A stretch of 64,000 nucleotides of DNA from Gautieria morchelliformis (taxonomy: Eukaryota; Basidiomycota; Agaricomycetes; Gomphales; Gomphaceae). Below, piece after piece: positions 12,140-23,451 of the stretch. The stretch's first letter is position 1, and every line of letters begins with the position of its first letter. The translations under genes and the position numbers were made by a program. The stretch is taken from the NCBI GenBank assembly GCA_015179125.1, contig WHVA01000137.1, forward strand, positions 62,001-126,000. Reading direction: 5' to 3'. Below the pieces are notes generated by a model that ran no database searches, was not told the DNA's origin, and saw only the letters and a program-made list of their open reading frames with translations.

Positions 12140-12769
12140 TTACTGGGCCAATTGAACACCATCCTCAACACTGTCTTCAATGATTTTCCTCTTGGCTTTC
12201 TTGATAGAGTTTGTTGCACTCTTCTTTGAGACATTGACGGCAGAAGGGACAGGGAGAGGTGCTTGCTTCTGTTTACCTTTCGTTTTTTTAACCCCTAGGG
12301 TCTCGAGATCGAGATTGATGTCATGGTTGTCAGGTGATTTGTAGTTAGGCCTGGCAACGTCACCTGGGTGAATAAATGACGGCTCTTCGTCCTCAGACAT
12401 GTCCCCAGAATTGCTGTCATTATCCATGGACTCAGGTTGATGGCTGTGTTTCGGGTCATAGTGGGAGGGAGGGGGTGTAAGTTCAGATCTGCCTGAGTCG
12501 CTGTCTTCAGGGTCGTTGTCCACAGGAGGAGAAGTGGCGGCTATGACATAGCATCAATATCAGTGCATTACATGCGAGTCGTATTCACTTGAAATGAGAC
12601 ATACCATTAGGAATTGAATGAAACACTGTCTTGGGGTCCAATCCTTCAGATATCATCTGTTCGATGAGCCCTTTGGCACATGCGTGTAAGGGTGTTGAGC
12701 AGGGATTGATCGCGCGATAACATCACAAATATGAGACTCACTTTGCATTTTCCTCGTGGAACGCTCCAT
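12140..12769 (-). CDS. hypothetical protein inside DNA transposon
   Basis: Not recognised. A plausible spliced gene on the minus strand starts MERSTRKMQ at 12769. After an intron it continues with a short helical segment (AKGLIEQMISEGLDPKTVFH). A second GT-AG intron of about 60 nt follows, then the main exon 12140-12530. The main exon encodes an acidic, Ser/Pro/Asp-rich middle (DNDPEDSDSGRSELTPPPS) and a basic tail (KKAKRKIIEDS) resembling a nuclear localisation signal. It would be about 160 residues. Its position inside the transposon suggests cargo or a partner protein rather than a host gene. Low complexity makes homology calls unsafe, and the first intron boundaries are uncertain. Confidence 0.4.
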
Positions 12770-13109
12770 TATGCCAAGTTATTGAGAATGGACACGACTA
12801 AAATTGATGAAAACGTGTTGAAGCCTCTTTTCTGTTAGTCGGGGTGGAGGTCGGGAGAAAGGAGTTAGAATTCCTATTGCATCGGAGATTCAATCACTTG
12901 GAGAAATTTTGGACTACGCACATAGCATACTGCCAGACACCCGCCCATGTCTGTGTATTCCTACATGCACAAAACCTATCAGCAGTCGCCAACGTCGACG
13001 ACACCGACACCTTCTAAAAAAAGCTAGAGCGCTTGACCCCTCAGAATCCGGATCAGACAGTGGAGCCGACAGGGTAAGGTAAGAATAGCTAATGGTGGCG
13101 ACAAGATAC

Positions 13110-13593
13110 GCGCTGCATGTGCCGTCAGCCAGGCCCAAGCTGAAACTACACGCGACTCTTCCTTTGTCCGCGTGTGTTACTTCTCACCCTGCTAAGTTTC
13201 CATATCTGTGGCTAATCTCGTGAGTAGTACACGCTCCTTGTGCAAAATCACCGTCGTGGACGCGACTCGGAACCAGAGCAAATACGTCAGATATTCTATG
13301 GACAACTAGAAAGCATCATCGATGTTGTCCTACCTCGCGCACCACGTATCAACATCGCGATGCCGAAACGTCACCTCCTCGCCCTGGTGATGCCTTGTTC
13401 GACAGGCGGTCGGGGTGCAACCAAAGTTGTAACCACTTACTCTTTGACCACGGCGCCGATCGTGATTGATTTACGCACAGTTGAGTGTGTGGTAGGACGA
13501 GTCAGGCGAGGTAACGAGTGGGGAATCGTGGACAGGAGTGGAGACTATGCACGCACAGTCTTCGTGGATCCCGTGCAGCAAGAGGAGCAATAG
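13110..13593 (+). pseudogene. C-terminal fragment of a transposon-associated basidiomycete ORF
   Basis: The frame reads RDSSFVRV, then after a probable short intron RRGRDSEPEQIRQIFYGQL, VIDLRTVECVVGRV and WGIVDRSGDYARTVFV, ending at a stop at 13593. The order FYGQL - VDLxTVECxVGRV - W(A/G)IxDRSGxxAR recalls the C-terminus of large ORFs next to KDZ/Plavaka-type transposons in agaricomycetes. That is from memory of the family. Everything N-terminal is missing, so this is a remnant supporting the surrounding insert as a DNA transposon. Confidence 0.5.
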
Positions 13594-14838
13594 AGGAATC
13601 TGGTGCGTATATCTGGCATTTATGTACATTAACTCGTACGTCACTAACCTACGACGCACAATCACTGCAGCCTGTCTATCTAAGGCCAGCCAACTGCACA
13701 CTGAGTTCCTCCCCGAGGCACCCCCGACTGACCCACGGCTGCGACTTTTCCAATTTCAAATTGATACCTTCACCCGCGAGCATCTCTCCACCATGGTCAA
13801 TTCCATCGCCGTCCACGCACCATCCGATTCCAGCAAACAGTTCAACGGCCAATACTTTCCGGATTCATCGGCCCTATGGCGCATGATCACTCGGCTTGCA
13901 CGATATACAACCTCTGTGGATGGATGTCTAAGTGGGGCTATGACGGCCGAGTGAAGAGGGCGATCGCGTTTCAAAAAAATTTTTTCACATACTTGCATGT
14001 TTTTTAGTATCTGAAATTCAGTGCTCCAAAGCACTTATTTTTGGTGCTCATTTAATGATATTTTGAGCACTGATTTGTCAGTGCTCAAAGGTACTGAATA
14101 TTACCGTTTGTGTAAAAGGTACCGAAATCTAATGTCGGAGTTTTCTCCAGTGATCACGGGCGCGTCCCCAGATGCGGAACTAGATCTATCTTGGATATTT
14201 CCTCCTACCTGGGCATACTTGGTTGCTCTTCTCCGTTTCAGTTCTATTGCACATTTTGACTATCAACGCAGTTGGACCCATGGCGTAGCCCTGTAACATG
14301 TGATTATAAGCCTTTCCTTACCGCATCTAACGCTTGCATGATGCGCAGCGATCTGTTGAGTCTCTTCCACGCCAACGCCTTTGGCATAGACGTCGATGTG
14401 CGCCAGAGTCCTTGCTTCGCTTGATCCCCTGCACGCTCATTCATGAATTTGACACGTCTACCTTAGGATGATTTTCGCGTCGTTGTGTTCCGCGATACAG
14501 GCTCCGTAACGTTACCCTCACACGTACCCAAGTCACAAAATTCTGCCAGTGCCGGACCAGGCGAACGATTCTTGCGGGAGCATTTTCGATGGTGTCTCCT
14601 GGTTAATATTTTGGGGGGAGACATCACCAAGGACTATGACTCAAACAGAGTTGTCCGGGTAATGGAGGGGCTTGGGATGTGTCGTGGTGACATTCCGTTG
14701 GCACCTGTGGACGATGAGAGATGGGATTCCCTGATAGGGAAGGAGCTCTGGGAGGTACTCATCTTGGATGCGTTCCGTGATGCTATCAATGCAATTGAAG
14801 ACGACTCTGGATGGGATGATACAATTACTCCCAGCTAG

Positions 14839-16415
14839 ACCGCTCCGCCTCAACGGCGTCGTTAACGCGAAGAGATCACCAGCGGAAACAGAGCATCAAA
14901 TACTCCTCAAGATGATAACACATCACGCGATTCAAGATATCCAACACTGATGACGGCGCGCTGGACATAAGTCCTCATGGTAGGCCTTGTGAAAATCTGC
15001 TTGAGTCCTGAATTCCTCCCCATCTTTCTTCGAACGCTTTATCCCGATGAGTTCACGGCGCTGCCTGAGGCAGAGGACCGGATCTTGTCAACAGCGGTAG
15101 ATATGGAATACGATTGATCTTCCAGCATGAAAGCTTGGTACGGAAAATCCAATTGTGAGATGTTGGAAGTGGCGGGTGCCGCCAAGCAGGCAAGCGAGGA
15201 GACGCTTAGCGTCTTCGGTGCGGCAAGTGCGTGTGGAGGTTGGGGTACTTTTCCGCTATGTGCGGTACTGTGAGAAATGGGGGGTAACACTCGCTATACG
15301 ACATGGGTCGTGCGCTGCTCGCCGCACACTCGAGCGCGCAAAAGGTGTCATACGTGCTCGAGTAAAAGCACTACATCAGCGTGGATATGGGGTATATTAG
15401 GGTTACAAATGAGGGGGAGCTGGTCATGCCCATAGCTGCACCCAGGTGAGGACATATCCTTGTTTCCTGAATCATCGTTCTCTGCTATGCTGTTTACTTG
15501 TTCTGTGCAGCGGGCGAATCACAGCGTCGGACGGTGTTGCGCAACAGTGATTAAGTAGAGCCTGGGAAACGTGGTGTATTTGCTGCTTATGCTTGACTAT
15601 TGCGTCACTTGTTATAGCTTTTATCGATTGGTCCTGACGTTTGAGTTTTGCTTCACGACTACTGGGGGCAACTGTCCAGCGAGGAGTAGCTCTTGAAGAA
15701 TCTGGACACGCGAGTGGCAAACAAGAGACGAGACAGGTCACATACGTTGTCCAGTGGCCCTAGCCTGCGCCTTAAGTGACGTTGAAACTTCAGCTGCGTC
15801 GTGCCGTGCGTGCGCCTCGCAGCATCTCTCCTGGCTTTGTATCCAGAGGTGACCAAGTCGGCGGCTCGTAAATCATGCGTGAGTTCTCCCCACACCTACG
15901 ACGCTGCAGTCTAACCAAAGGGGCTCTTTCGCGCAGCTGGGTTGCTGGGGCTTTAGGCAGCGCGTACAGAGGCGTGATGCAGACAGTAAGCCCTCACTCG
16001 TTTGCAATTATATACGCTGAACTGGGTCGATGTTTTTCACAGCTCCTGCATGACTTATTCGCCGATACGAGGCCGATATGAGCCATCTTGTCAGGGAGGT
16101 CAACAAGCGTCGACGCGGCGGACAAGATTGGAGTCTCGCTCTGGAGCCATCAAGTTAATCAGCAAGTTAAGGCAAAACTATGGAGATTTGTCGCAGGAGT
16201 TGCGTGTAGATCTTATGCTCAAGCAGCTCCTTGTCAGTCGGGTGGTGTCTGATAATGTTTCTACTAAGTAAGGGGGCCAATTGCCTGACATTCTTGTACT
16301 AAGTGTTTGCCTGCTCACCCCCTTAGCTTTATCTGCTTACACTGTTCTACCCTCGCACCGGTATAAAGCAATTCATGAATTAGTAAATTGAGTGGAACCA
16401 AAATTCGTGATGGAA
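14839..16415. other. no recognised gene
   Basis: Positions 14839-15120 still contain HNH-unit-like flanking sequence. A frame around 15005-15270 (PEFLPIFLRTLYPDEF, then EMLEVAGAAKQASEETL and ACGGWGTFPLCAVL) looks like an eroded coding segment with a stop between its two parts, but I do not recognise it. The remainder to 16415 shows no domain I can support. Confidence 0.4.
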
Positions 16416-17748
16416 TTAACTGTGCAGGAAGTCCTTGTGGACATTATCGGAGGTACATATTGCCCTTTCTTGAGGTTCCTTGCCCCCTTTCGCAACGTGC
16501 CATAGCAGGCATGTCTTGAAATGATAGCTAAGGAGAGTAGTATTCACGTCCTTGGCTATCATGGTATACCCTGAGGGAGAGAGCCCATGTGGACGATGCG
16601 TAACCGGAGCTTGTAGTAGACGAGTGAAACTGTCACCGATTGGCGCACCAGTTTTCTCGAATCGGTATACTACTCCATTCTGCTCGAGTCAACCATCAGT
16701 ATGCCAAATATGGGGTCCTGGCAATAGTACGCACGTCAACTCCGATTTGGTAGTTATCAAAGTAGCTATGGACGTCCCCCCTTAGAAGCATAGCATTCTC
16801 AGGGTGATCGATCTTATCCAGCGTATTCACAAGCTCATAAACGGCCGGATCTTCCTTTTCGAGTTGATCTATCTTTAAAAATGCTGTCAGCGGATAAGAA
16901 TAATTTGCAACGTAAGAACAACCAGTGGGTAAGCCGAAAGAGGATATATATGGGCGACTTCAAGCCCCTCAAAATTAGGGCCTCGATGACGAAGCAGGGC
17001 TGGTTGCCCGGTAATACGGCAGCCCATGTCCCGCAGTCGAACACATTTGCGAGTAGTTTCCTTCCTACGAATCTCGGCCTGCAAAAATTGCGCTGTGCAT
17101 TAACAGATAATGAGACGGCGAGAAAGTAAAATATACCGGGGCAGGGCGCTGGGCATTCTGGTTTGATGCAGCGCTAGCGCTATGGGATTTCTTCCGAGAA
17201 GTGATCAATGAAGTTTTAACTTGAGGAATGATCAGGTGAAATGTATCTGACTCAGTGGTCAGTGGCGGACACATGCAAATATAGACAACTAACCTTGATA
17301 ATAATAATAAATTGCATAATGACCAGGCTTGATGGCGTGTGGTGAGTTCCGGCGCAAAACACCTGCTTTTGTGGGTGCGGGCGGCAGGGCCACATTTCGA
17401 GGATCATTGTTCAAGGCTGCAATTGCCCATGCTGAAATTATTCTTACTGTTAGCACTGAGAGAAGCCGACAATGATTGTATTTTACTACTCACCACCTCT
17501 ACTAGAGGTTGGCAGCCCAATTGGCTCCCAAAGGATTAAATCCAACCATCGATAAAAAGTGCCGATGGACAATGCCCCAAATGCATTACAACCTAGTATA
17601 AGAATTCATCACTATAGCATTACAAGACAAAAGGATACAAACCTCCAACAAGAACAAGAAAATTGTCATCAAGGGTTCTTTTACTGGCCCAAACATGCAC
17701 GTTACGCTCCTGCTCATTTTGATAGCTATTGGAGTGTTTGTATTCCAT
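16416..17748 (-). CDS. HNH_2-type protein with canonical histidines, apparently intact
   Basis: A multi-exon minus-strand gene. The proposed start is at 17748 (MEYKHSNSYQNEQERNVHVW); an upstream start is possible. N-terminal exons encode LSIGTFYRWLDLILWEPIG and AWAIAALNNDPRNVALPP. The HNH_2 core follows: RDMGCRITGQP, then LEVAHIYPLS, then PENAMLLRGDVHSYFDN with YQIGVDV, so both histidines and the asparagine of an HNH_2 nuclease fold are kept. The last exon has YRFEKTG and LLSYHFKTCLLWHVAKGG, matching the REHFRWCLL block of the amplified family, and stops at 16416-16418. Introns are GT-AG and about 50-60 nt. HNH_2 proteins are presumed metal-dependent nucleases; substrate and role are unknown. 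Upstream on the minus strand a TATA-like TTTATAAATTTG lies near 17870. It is in a different subfamily from the repeated copies, and I see no stop inside the exons. Confidence 0.7.
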
Positions 17749-18194
17749 GGTGAATGAAGAAGGGTGGGTGGCCTTTCAACTCTTGCATCTGCTTCCTTAT
17801 GAACCATACCGAATGATGACAGTGATAGGACATTCGGACCGACGCCATGAGCTGAGCTGTCAAATTTATAAATAGTGTTGCGGCTGCTCGGCTTTGGCTC
17901 CGCGCCAGGCCAAGCTACTGATAGCCACCTTGATTTGCAATGGCTTCAAGCTGAGCCGTTTAACAATGCAGAAGAGTTGGGGCTTGCATATGATTCTCAG
18001 AAAGTATTTTCCAGTGTAAGTATTGAAATATGTTTTGTATATCAAAGCTACCTAGGTGCCCAGCGTTAAAGCGATTTGTCATATCCGTAGACGGCTCCCC
18101 AAAAATTGGCTGCAGCTCGGCTCGCGGCTTAGCCGGAATCGAGTCAAGCCGGCGGCAACACGAGTCTTTTTGGGTAAGAGACCAGCTAGTGACT
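17749..18194. other. divergent intergenic region
   Basis: Lies between the minus-strand HNH gene and HNH copy 4. It holds the likely minus-strand promoter (TTTATAAATTTG near 17870) and a short plus-strand open segment (ATDSHLDLQWLQAEPFNNAE, about 17911-17970) that could be a gene fragment. No further feature is supported. Confidence 0.4.
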
Positions 18195-19537
18195 ATGACC
18201 GCCACGAGCAACGAAGGAGTGATTGACGAGGACCGGTATTGCACACACATTCGTTCCGAACGGTCCCGTGCCCTTGATCGTGACACCTTTATCTTCTGGT
18301 CCAGTGCTCCGTCTCATCTTCTGATCGGTAAGGCACTGTTCTGAGGAAATTTGTCGCCAGGCTCAACTGTGTGTAGGACTCAATCAGAGGCTGACCCGTG
18401 CAACCATCTCAGGCCTGCATCGCTGGATGCGCATCATGGCGCCATCCATGCCGGACGCGGAGCTTCGACCAGCTGCCGTGAGGAAGTTTGACGTTTTGAG
18501 GTACACTGTCGTCCCTAGGGCTGACGCGCTCACTGCATTGGACACCTCTCCCCTCCCTTCCGGTGACTACGGCTTGTTCCGTCAGTTAGTTATCATCCAT
18601 TATAGCTGTTATTTCTTATAACCCTTTGCAGGGGTGGGGGATTACGAGCGTGATTTTTTCGGGTATGCTGAACCAGTGGCGCTGGACCGCGAAGCCTCCT
18701 TTGAGCGATACCTACAGCTTTCCAAGAAGCATCCAGACTCCGTCACTAGACTTGATTTAGTATGTGCACACTGCTTATGCGCTATCACCTCGTATTCCTA
18801 AAAGCTGCCTAGTATACGTTCCCACCGTCAGTAGAGCAATCCGTTCGTCTGCGCGACAATGTGTGCTTTATCACGGGCGCGCCCCCAGACGCGGAACTAG
18901 ATCCATCTTGGATATTTCCTCCTACCTGGGCACACTTGGTTGCTCTTGTCTATTTCAGCTCTATTACACATTTTGACTATCAACGCAGTTGGACCCATGG
19001 CCTGGCCCTGAAGCATGTGACTATGAGCCTTTCCTTACCGCATCTAACGCTTGCATGATGCGCAGCGATCTGTTGAGTCTCTTCCACGCCAACGCCTTTG
19101 GCATAGACGTCGATGTGCGCCAGAGTCCTTGCTTCGCTTGATCCCCTGCACGCTCATTCATGAATTTGACACGTCTACCTTAGGATGATTTTCGCGTCGT
19201 TGTGTTCCGCGATACAGGCTCCGTAACGTTACCCTCACACGTACCCAAGTCACAAAATTCTGCCAGTGCCGGACCAGGCGAACGATTCTTGCGGGAGCAT
19301 TTTCGATGGTGTCTCTTGGTTAATACTTTGGAGGGAGACATCACCGAGGACTATGACTCAAACAGAGTTGTCCGGGTAATGGAGGGGCTTGGGATGTGTC
19401 GTGGTGACATTCCGTTGGCACCCATCGACGATGAGAGATGGGATTCGTTGATAGGGAAGGAGCTCTGGGAGGTACTCATCTTGGATGCGTTCCGCGATGC
19501 TGTCAATGCAATTGATGATGACTCTACGCGTTGTTGA
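18195..19537 (+). CDS. HNH_2-like family gene, copy 4 (best preserved)
   Basis: The one copy in the array without an insertion. Start ATG 18195 (MTATSNEGVIDEDRYCTHIR). About seven exons with introns of roughly 40-60 nt follow. Blocks in order: DRDTFIFWSSAPSHLLI; LHRWMRIMAPSMPDAELRP; RADALTALDTSPLPSGDYG; GDYERDFFGYAEP; then the HNH_2 core VRLRDNVCFITGAPPDAELD, PSWIFPPTWAHL and TASNACMMRSDLLSLFHANA; then FGIDVD and VVVFRDTGSV; then ERFLREHFRWCLLVNTLEGD; and a C-terminal helix ending at 19535-19537. Core layout (CxITG, IFP, N...DL..LF...FGIDVD) fits HNH_2, but the first histidine is Trp (SWIFPP) and the second is Leu (SDLLSLF). If expressed it is probably not a conventional HNH nuclease. Exon joins are inferred from sequence only. 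Confidence 0.7.
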
Positions 19538-20331
19538 AACACATTTCTGTAACTTTGAACCCGCAGTGGGCAATGTGATGTATTTCATGGGAGAATATTA
19601 ACAGATAAGACACAGCAGAAGATTTGGGTGCATGAGTATCGATCACGCATGTGTCGTACACTGCATGCACGCATATGGCATGTTCATATATATTCGGCTT
19701 TATCGTCACAGCGATTGGACTCGTTCTCGCTAGTGCGGGTGAGGTGCATGGGGAGTAGACGAGGAGATCGACGAGGCCAAACGGCAAAATCTTTCAATTG
19801 TTAAATCATTGTATTCTCACCCCCATACGGTCGCGTTTCTCTTGTAAATCGCAAATCGAGGCACATTCTTTTGGATTCAGCAATCACCTTGCGCAAGCGG
19901 ATGAGAGACACAGTCTCGAGTTCCATCCTATGGGGTGCCGATATAGAATGTGGAAACTCCCTTGTCGACCGTGAGTTAGACATTATTGCATTCTTCAGAC
20001 TAGTGGCATGGTCCCAGAAGCCGGTGGAGCACCTTGACGCTAGCCAGTTCACCTAAGGACAGTATACTTTACTCCGTGCAAAGGCGGGAACGATCGACAA
20101 AATATATTCCTATCGGCGCAGCTGCATGGCTGGTGTCGTATTGTAAGACTTTGCTGATCCATTCAAATTGATTTCCTCTGGGTACTCATAATATTTTGTG
20201 TTTCAGTGTGCGGCATGGTAAGCCGAACCGAAATAATGCTCACTAGCTAACATGTTCAAATACTTCGTCCTGAAGTGTTCCTTGTACTGCCCAGTGGTGG
20301 GGTGTTTCATGTACGACCACCAACCTGCCGC
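19538..20331. other. HNH-unit downstream block
   Basis: Positions 19538-20040 are a diverged copy of sequence after HNH copies 5 (44420-44900) and 6 (50959-51430). Shared landmarks are TCGTACACTGCATGCAC, TTTCAATTGTTAAATCATTG and GAGTTCCATCCTA. A minus-strand frame over it (ELETVSLIRLRKVIAESKRM) is partly conserved between copies, so a short exon is possible but unproven. Nothing is recognised from 20060 to 20331. Confidence 0.5.
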
Positions 20332-20706
20332 TCAATACTTAGTGTCAAATAGGTGGAAAAGTTGTGGTCTGAAAAGCTTAGCTTGCATCTCCGCAATAGC
20401 TTGATCAGAAATGGGTAGCCCCAGCTCTTTCTCGGTGATCGCAAGGTGAAACCAGAGTTTCCTCCAGGTGTAGAATCGCATCTGCTGGAAGCCTAATTTC
20501 AGAGATTGAGCCTTCACACGCCCCAACTCGGTGAACACACCGCTGGAGAGAACAAATGCGCCCTTTCTTTGCTCACTTATCGACTGTTGGATGTAAAATG
20601 CTCAGTCAGTGGGAATGGTCTCAGCTCTAGAAGGGTTTACATAAATTACCTGCATAGATAGCGGCGTTTCATATGTTTGGTACGATGAGAGATCACTTGA
20701 GCTCAT
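20332..20706 (-). pseudogene. adenylosuccinate lyase N-terminal fragment
   Basis: Minus-strand exon fragments whose products resemble the extreme N-terminus of adenylosuccinate lyase (purine biosynthesis, the yeast Ade13 family). The first piece reads SSYQTYETPLS from an ATG at 20706. After a short GT-AG intron, the second contains [20 protein letters not shown] and [12 protein letters not shown], matching the family's RFSTWRKLW...[17 protein letters not shown] signature. Between them an unrelated-looking stretch replaces the usual SRYAS...FS segment, and the frame ends after about 70 codons. The catalytic domains are missing, so this is a displaced partial duplication, not a working enzyme gene. 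Confidence 0.7.
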
Positions 20707-20900
20707 TCCCGAAGCTTCACTTTTTTGGGCAATAGCTGAGTAGTAGCGAGCATAATCATACTAAGCGCGACCCTAATAATATTACAGAGTCAGGACTCAG
20801 AGCGCCAAAGCCTTGATTACAGTAACGTATTGTACTTGTTTTGTGAGACCTACACTACATATCCCATCCTGTCTACCCTTAGGCCGTACTCCCTGGCGAT
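20707..20900. other. short intergenic region
   Basis: It separates the adenylosuccinate lyase fragment (minus) from the phosphotransferase-like gene (plus), so the two are divergent. No clear promoter motif is seen. Confidence 0.3.
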
Positions 20901-22509
20901 ATGCCCCACCCTCTTTCCAGGACCATTCCACCTATTGAGGAACTCATCAAGCAACATGCTGAATACATGACACGACTTCCCGAGTCCGAAAGAAATGATT
21001 CCTTCGCACTGACTACTAGGTTAAACATGATGGCACTTCGAAGGATAATTGAGAATGCGGTAGGTGGTACTTGCTCAAGAATAGACAAGATATATGAAGG
21101 TTGGTTTCCTCATTTTCTAGCGGCTAGTATTGTTCTATCTCAGAATTGCCCTATGATACTAGGCGGATTCAATCAAGTAAGAACAACTTTCTCATTCTCA
21201 GGAAGTCGGAGACCTCTGACATCATCAGATATTTAATGTCTCCTTTCAATCTGATACCAAGGACATAATAGCCCGTATAAATATGCCATTCGGAGGAGGA
21301 TCCGTCGTCCCGGATAACCAGCGTCGAAACCGCGTCAGTTCAGAGGTATTTTCCACGTTATTCAGACGTCAATGCATCAATTCATGTAACAAAGGCTGCC
21401 ACTCTACATTGGCTTCGTGAACACACAACCATCCCTGTTCCCGAGGTGTTTGCGTTTGATGAGAACTTCAACAACGAAGTCGGAGCAGCATACATCATCG
21501 AGGAAAGAGTGGGTTGTCGTTTCTATATTTTTGCGTCACGTTATCGAAAACACCTTATAACTTATTCCCAAGATCTTAGGATGCCCGCTTAGCGACGTTT
21601 GGTCTGATCCAATGCTGACATTCGAAGACCGAAAGAAGATAGTGCTGCAGCTCGCCGATTCCCAAGCTCAGCTGATATCCACATCTTTTCCCATGATTGG
21701 AAGCATATTCATGAATAAGGAGACGAAGGAATATGAGATTGGCCCCCTGGCGCCACCCGTTCGTATTGAGCCGCCACGGCTTCGAAAGGGTCCTTGGAAG
21801 ACCGCACGTGATGAAATGAAGTCTTGGATCGAAGATCATATGGAGGAGCTCAGAAGGGATCCGCATGCCGTGCTATCCTGGCGTCGTGGCGAGGATGTGG
21901 ATTTCTCCCCTTCGACGATCTCTGCGTATCATACGCTTTACTTGGGCATACTGACATTGATCGAGAACGTAAAGCTTATCGATCGCTGCGATGATTCTTG
22001 GTGTCCCTTCGCTCTTTCACATCCTGATCTTACGAAGAAAAATGTGTTGGTGGACTATAGTGATCCGACACGTGTTGTGGCATTGATAGACTGGGAAGGT
22101 GCCAATGTTGGGCCGTGGGTGAGTGAATACCAATCTGAGAGTTGCTGTTCATATTGTATCACTACAGTGGAAAAGGGAGCTTGATCTCGCATTTATCAGA
22201 GAAGAGGAAACCCAGCCCTGCTCGCCTACCGGGGAGCTGGAGTGGGGCCAGTTATGTGATGTGTGGAACACCGTCCTCCAGCGCGGATACCCACCAGGTC
22301 TTTCCACCCTTAATGCCAAAATCGACTGGTTTATATCTCGGCTCTCCTTATTGGTTGAGCTGGGATCTGCGGCATGGAGTTCCTTGGAGGATACAGCTGA
22401 GACGATTGCGTCTTGGCGGTCTGATTGGCCTGAGCCTGATCCAGCATTCAAGCAAATTGACGAGTTCCTCACTCTTCATGGCTTATCACCTTCTGTGGAG
22501 TATGAATAA
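20901..22509 (+). CDS. aminoglycoside-phosphotransferase-fold (APH) family protein
   Basis: A multi-exon host gene from ATG 20901 (MPHPLSRTIPPIEELI). N-terminal lobe: GGFNQ, then after an intron IFNVSFQSDTKDIIARINMP, the usual nucleotide-binding strand with the ARI lysine/arginine region. Next comes TKAATLHWLREHTTIPVPEV and AAYIIEERV. The C-terminal lobe exon starts near 21580 (LGCPLSDVWSD) and carries the catalytic loop CPFALSHPDLTKKNVLVD and metal-binding LIDWEGANVGPW, as HPDxxxxNxLVD and IDWE of the fold. After another intron a helical tail ends at 22507-22509. Fungal APH-fold proteins are mostly of unknown substrate and are not antibiotic-resistance enzymes. Around 21300-21350 two frames overlap, so either a very short intron or a one-base shift is present; integrity is uncertain. 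Confidence 0.7.
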
Positions 22510-23451
22510 GGTCACAGTAGGGACAAACTATGCAAGTACTATCCTCGATAAGGCAACCCTGAGTCGGTGCATGCATGCCACATCCCAGGAGTCCATACAT
22601 CGATGGCCTGTTCGGAATCTGGATAGAGTAGAAGACAAGCCGAGGCCAAACAGACAGGAAGAAAGGACAGTTCGCTTAGATTCTGAGGGGCCGGTTGGTC
22701 AGCAGGTAAGGTACTCGTGATCGCGCGTAGGCAACAGAGCTAGATTGGAGACTTGGAGTCATTCAAACTTCCCACTTGAAGAGTGCAATAAGAGTGCTAT
22801 TGTGTGTTATCACAGCTGGCTGTACATCTGTAGGCATACCTACTCTCTCTCAGGATGAAAAGCATGCAAGCTTGCTATAACTAGTCGATTGAGCAGACAG
22901 TCAAGCTGGGACTGGATTACACCGAATACCTGGCTCCTGGCTAGATCTGAAGCTAATTATGTAAGAAATCTAGTTTCAAATCTAAAGTTCGCATATTATA
23001 GGTCGAAGTGCTCACTAGTAGAGTAGGATAGCGTTCTTAATTCGATGATCTCTAGTGGCCTAAAGCCACTGTCTTAAATACACGAGAGTCCTATCTAAAT
23101 ATACCCTTGATCTATTGTCTGCACGAGCCACTCCCTTTTTACTTGTCCACCATTCCTTCGCTCGCAGCCACTGTCCACCGTCCATTGTCTACCTCGGCCG
23201 GCACCTTGATGTGTCAGCGTGCCGAAGTGCTGCGCGCGCCAAGCTAACTTCTAACACATATATCGATCGACAAGTGCAAACCTGGCCTATAATACGATAT
23301 TTACGAAACGAAGGCTATCAATCCAGCTTAGGAAATTTACTAAACCCTCAAGGTCGGGATACCACTCAAAGGTATTTATTCAAAATAGGACATATGTATA
23401 ATGCCATGAACTATCAAGTGTGAGACGATGATAAATATACCGAATATTCGT
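22510..23451. other. no gene; contains HNH-unit flank
   Basis: Positions 22730-22900 resemble 49030-49170 and 52320-52397 (shared TGTGTTATCACAGCTGG and flanks), marking another edge of the duplicated unit. The remainder, including 23110-23430, shows no supported gene. Confidence 0.5.

Larger units (their letters stand above)
11197..14152. mobile_element. DNA transposon with CACTG termini, carrying cargo genes
   Basis: A 2956-bp insert in HNH copy 2. The left end reads CACTGCAGTAACTCGGAG and the right end, on the opposite strand, CACTGGAGAAAACTCCGA, giving imperfect terminal inverted repeats. Flanking ATCA (11193-11196 and 14153-14156) is the apparent target duplication. Subterminal regions repeat AGTGC/GCACT words and share GTACCGAAATCTA (11314 and 14121). 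Contents: a minus-strand gene (12140-12769), a fragment of a transposon-associated C-terminal domain on the plus strand (about 13110-13593), and an imperfect GAGAGCG-rich tract (about 11500-11740). No complete transposase is visible. CACTG ends favour the CACTA superfamily; a KDZ-type origin is possible. Non-autonomous. Confidence 0.65.
10524..14838 (+). pseudogene. HNH_2-like family gene, copy 2 (split by DNA transposon)
   Basis: Start ATG at 10524 (MSNDGVIDEDRYCTHIRS) aligns with the starts of copies 4, 5 and 6. Exons continue through LHRWMRIMAPSMPDAELRP and SGDYGLF, then the GDYERDFFGYAEP exon, to the HNH exon, which is cut at 11196 by the transposon at 11197-14152. The right part resumes at 14157 with GASPDAELDLSWIFPPTW, MMRSDLLSLFHANAFGID, VVVFRDTGSV and FLREHFRWCLLVNILGGD, ending at a stop at 14836-14838. 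As in the other copies both HNH histidines are absent. Host gene inactivated by the insertion unless the transposon is excised or spliced out. Function unknown beyond fold similarity. Confidence 0.75.

Noticed and set aside
20901-22509. Antibiotic resistance gene, because of the aminoglycoside phosphotransferase fold
   Set aside because: Fungal genomes contain many APH-fold proteins with other or unknown substrates; nothing here indicates drug resistance.
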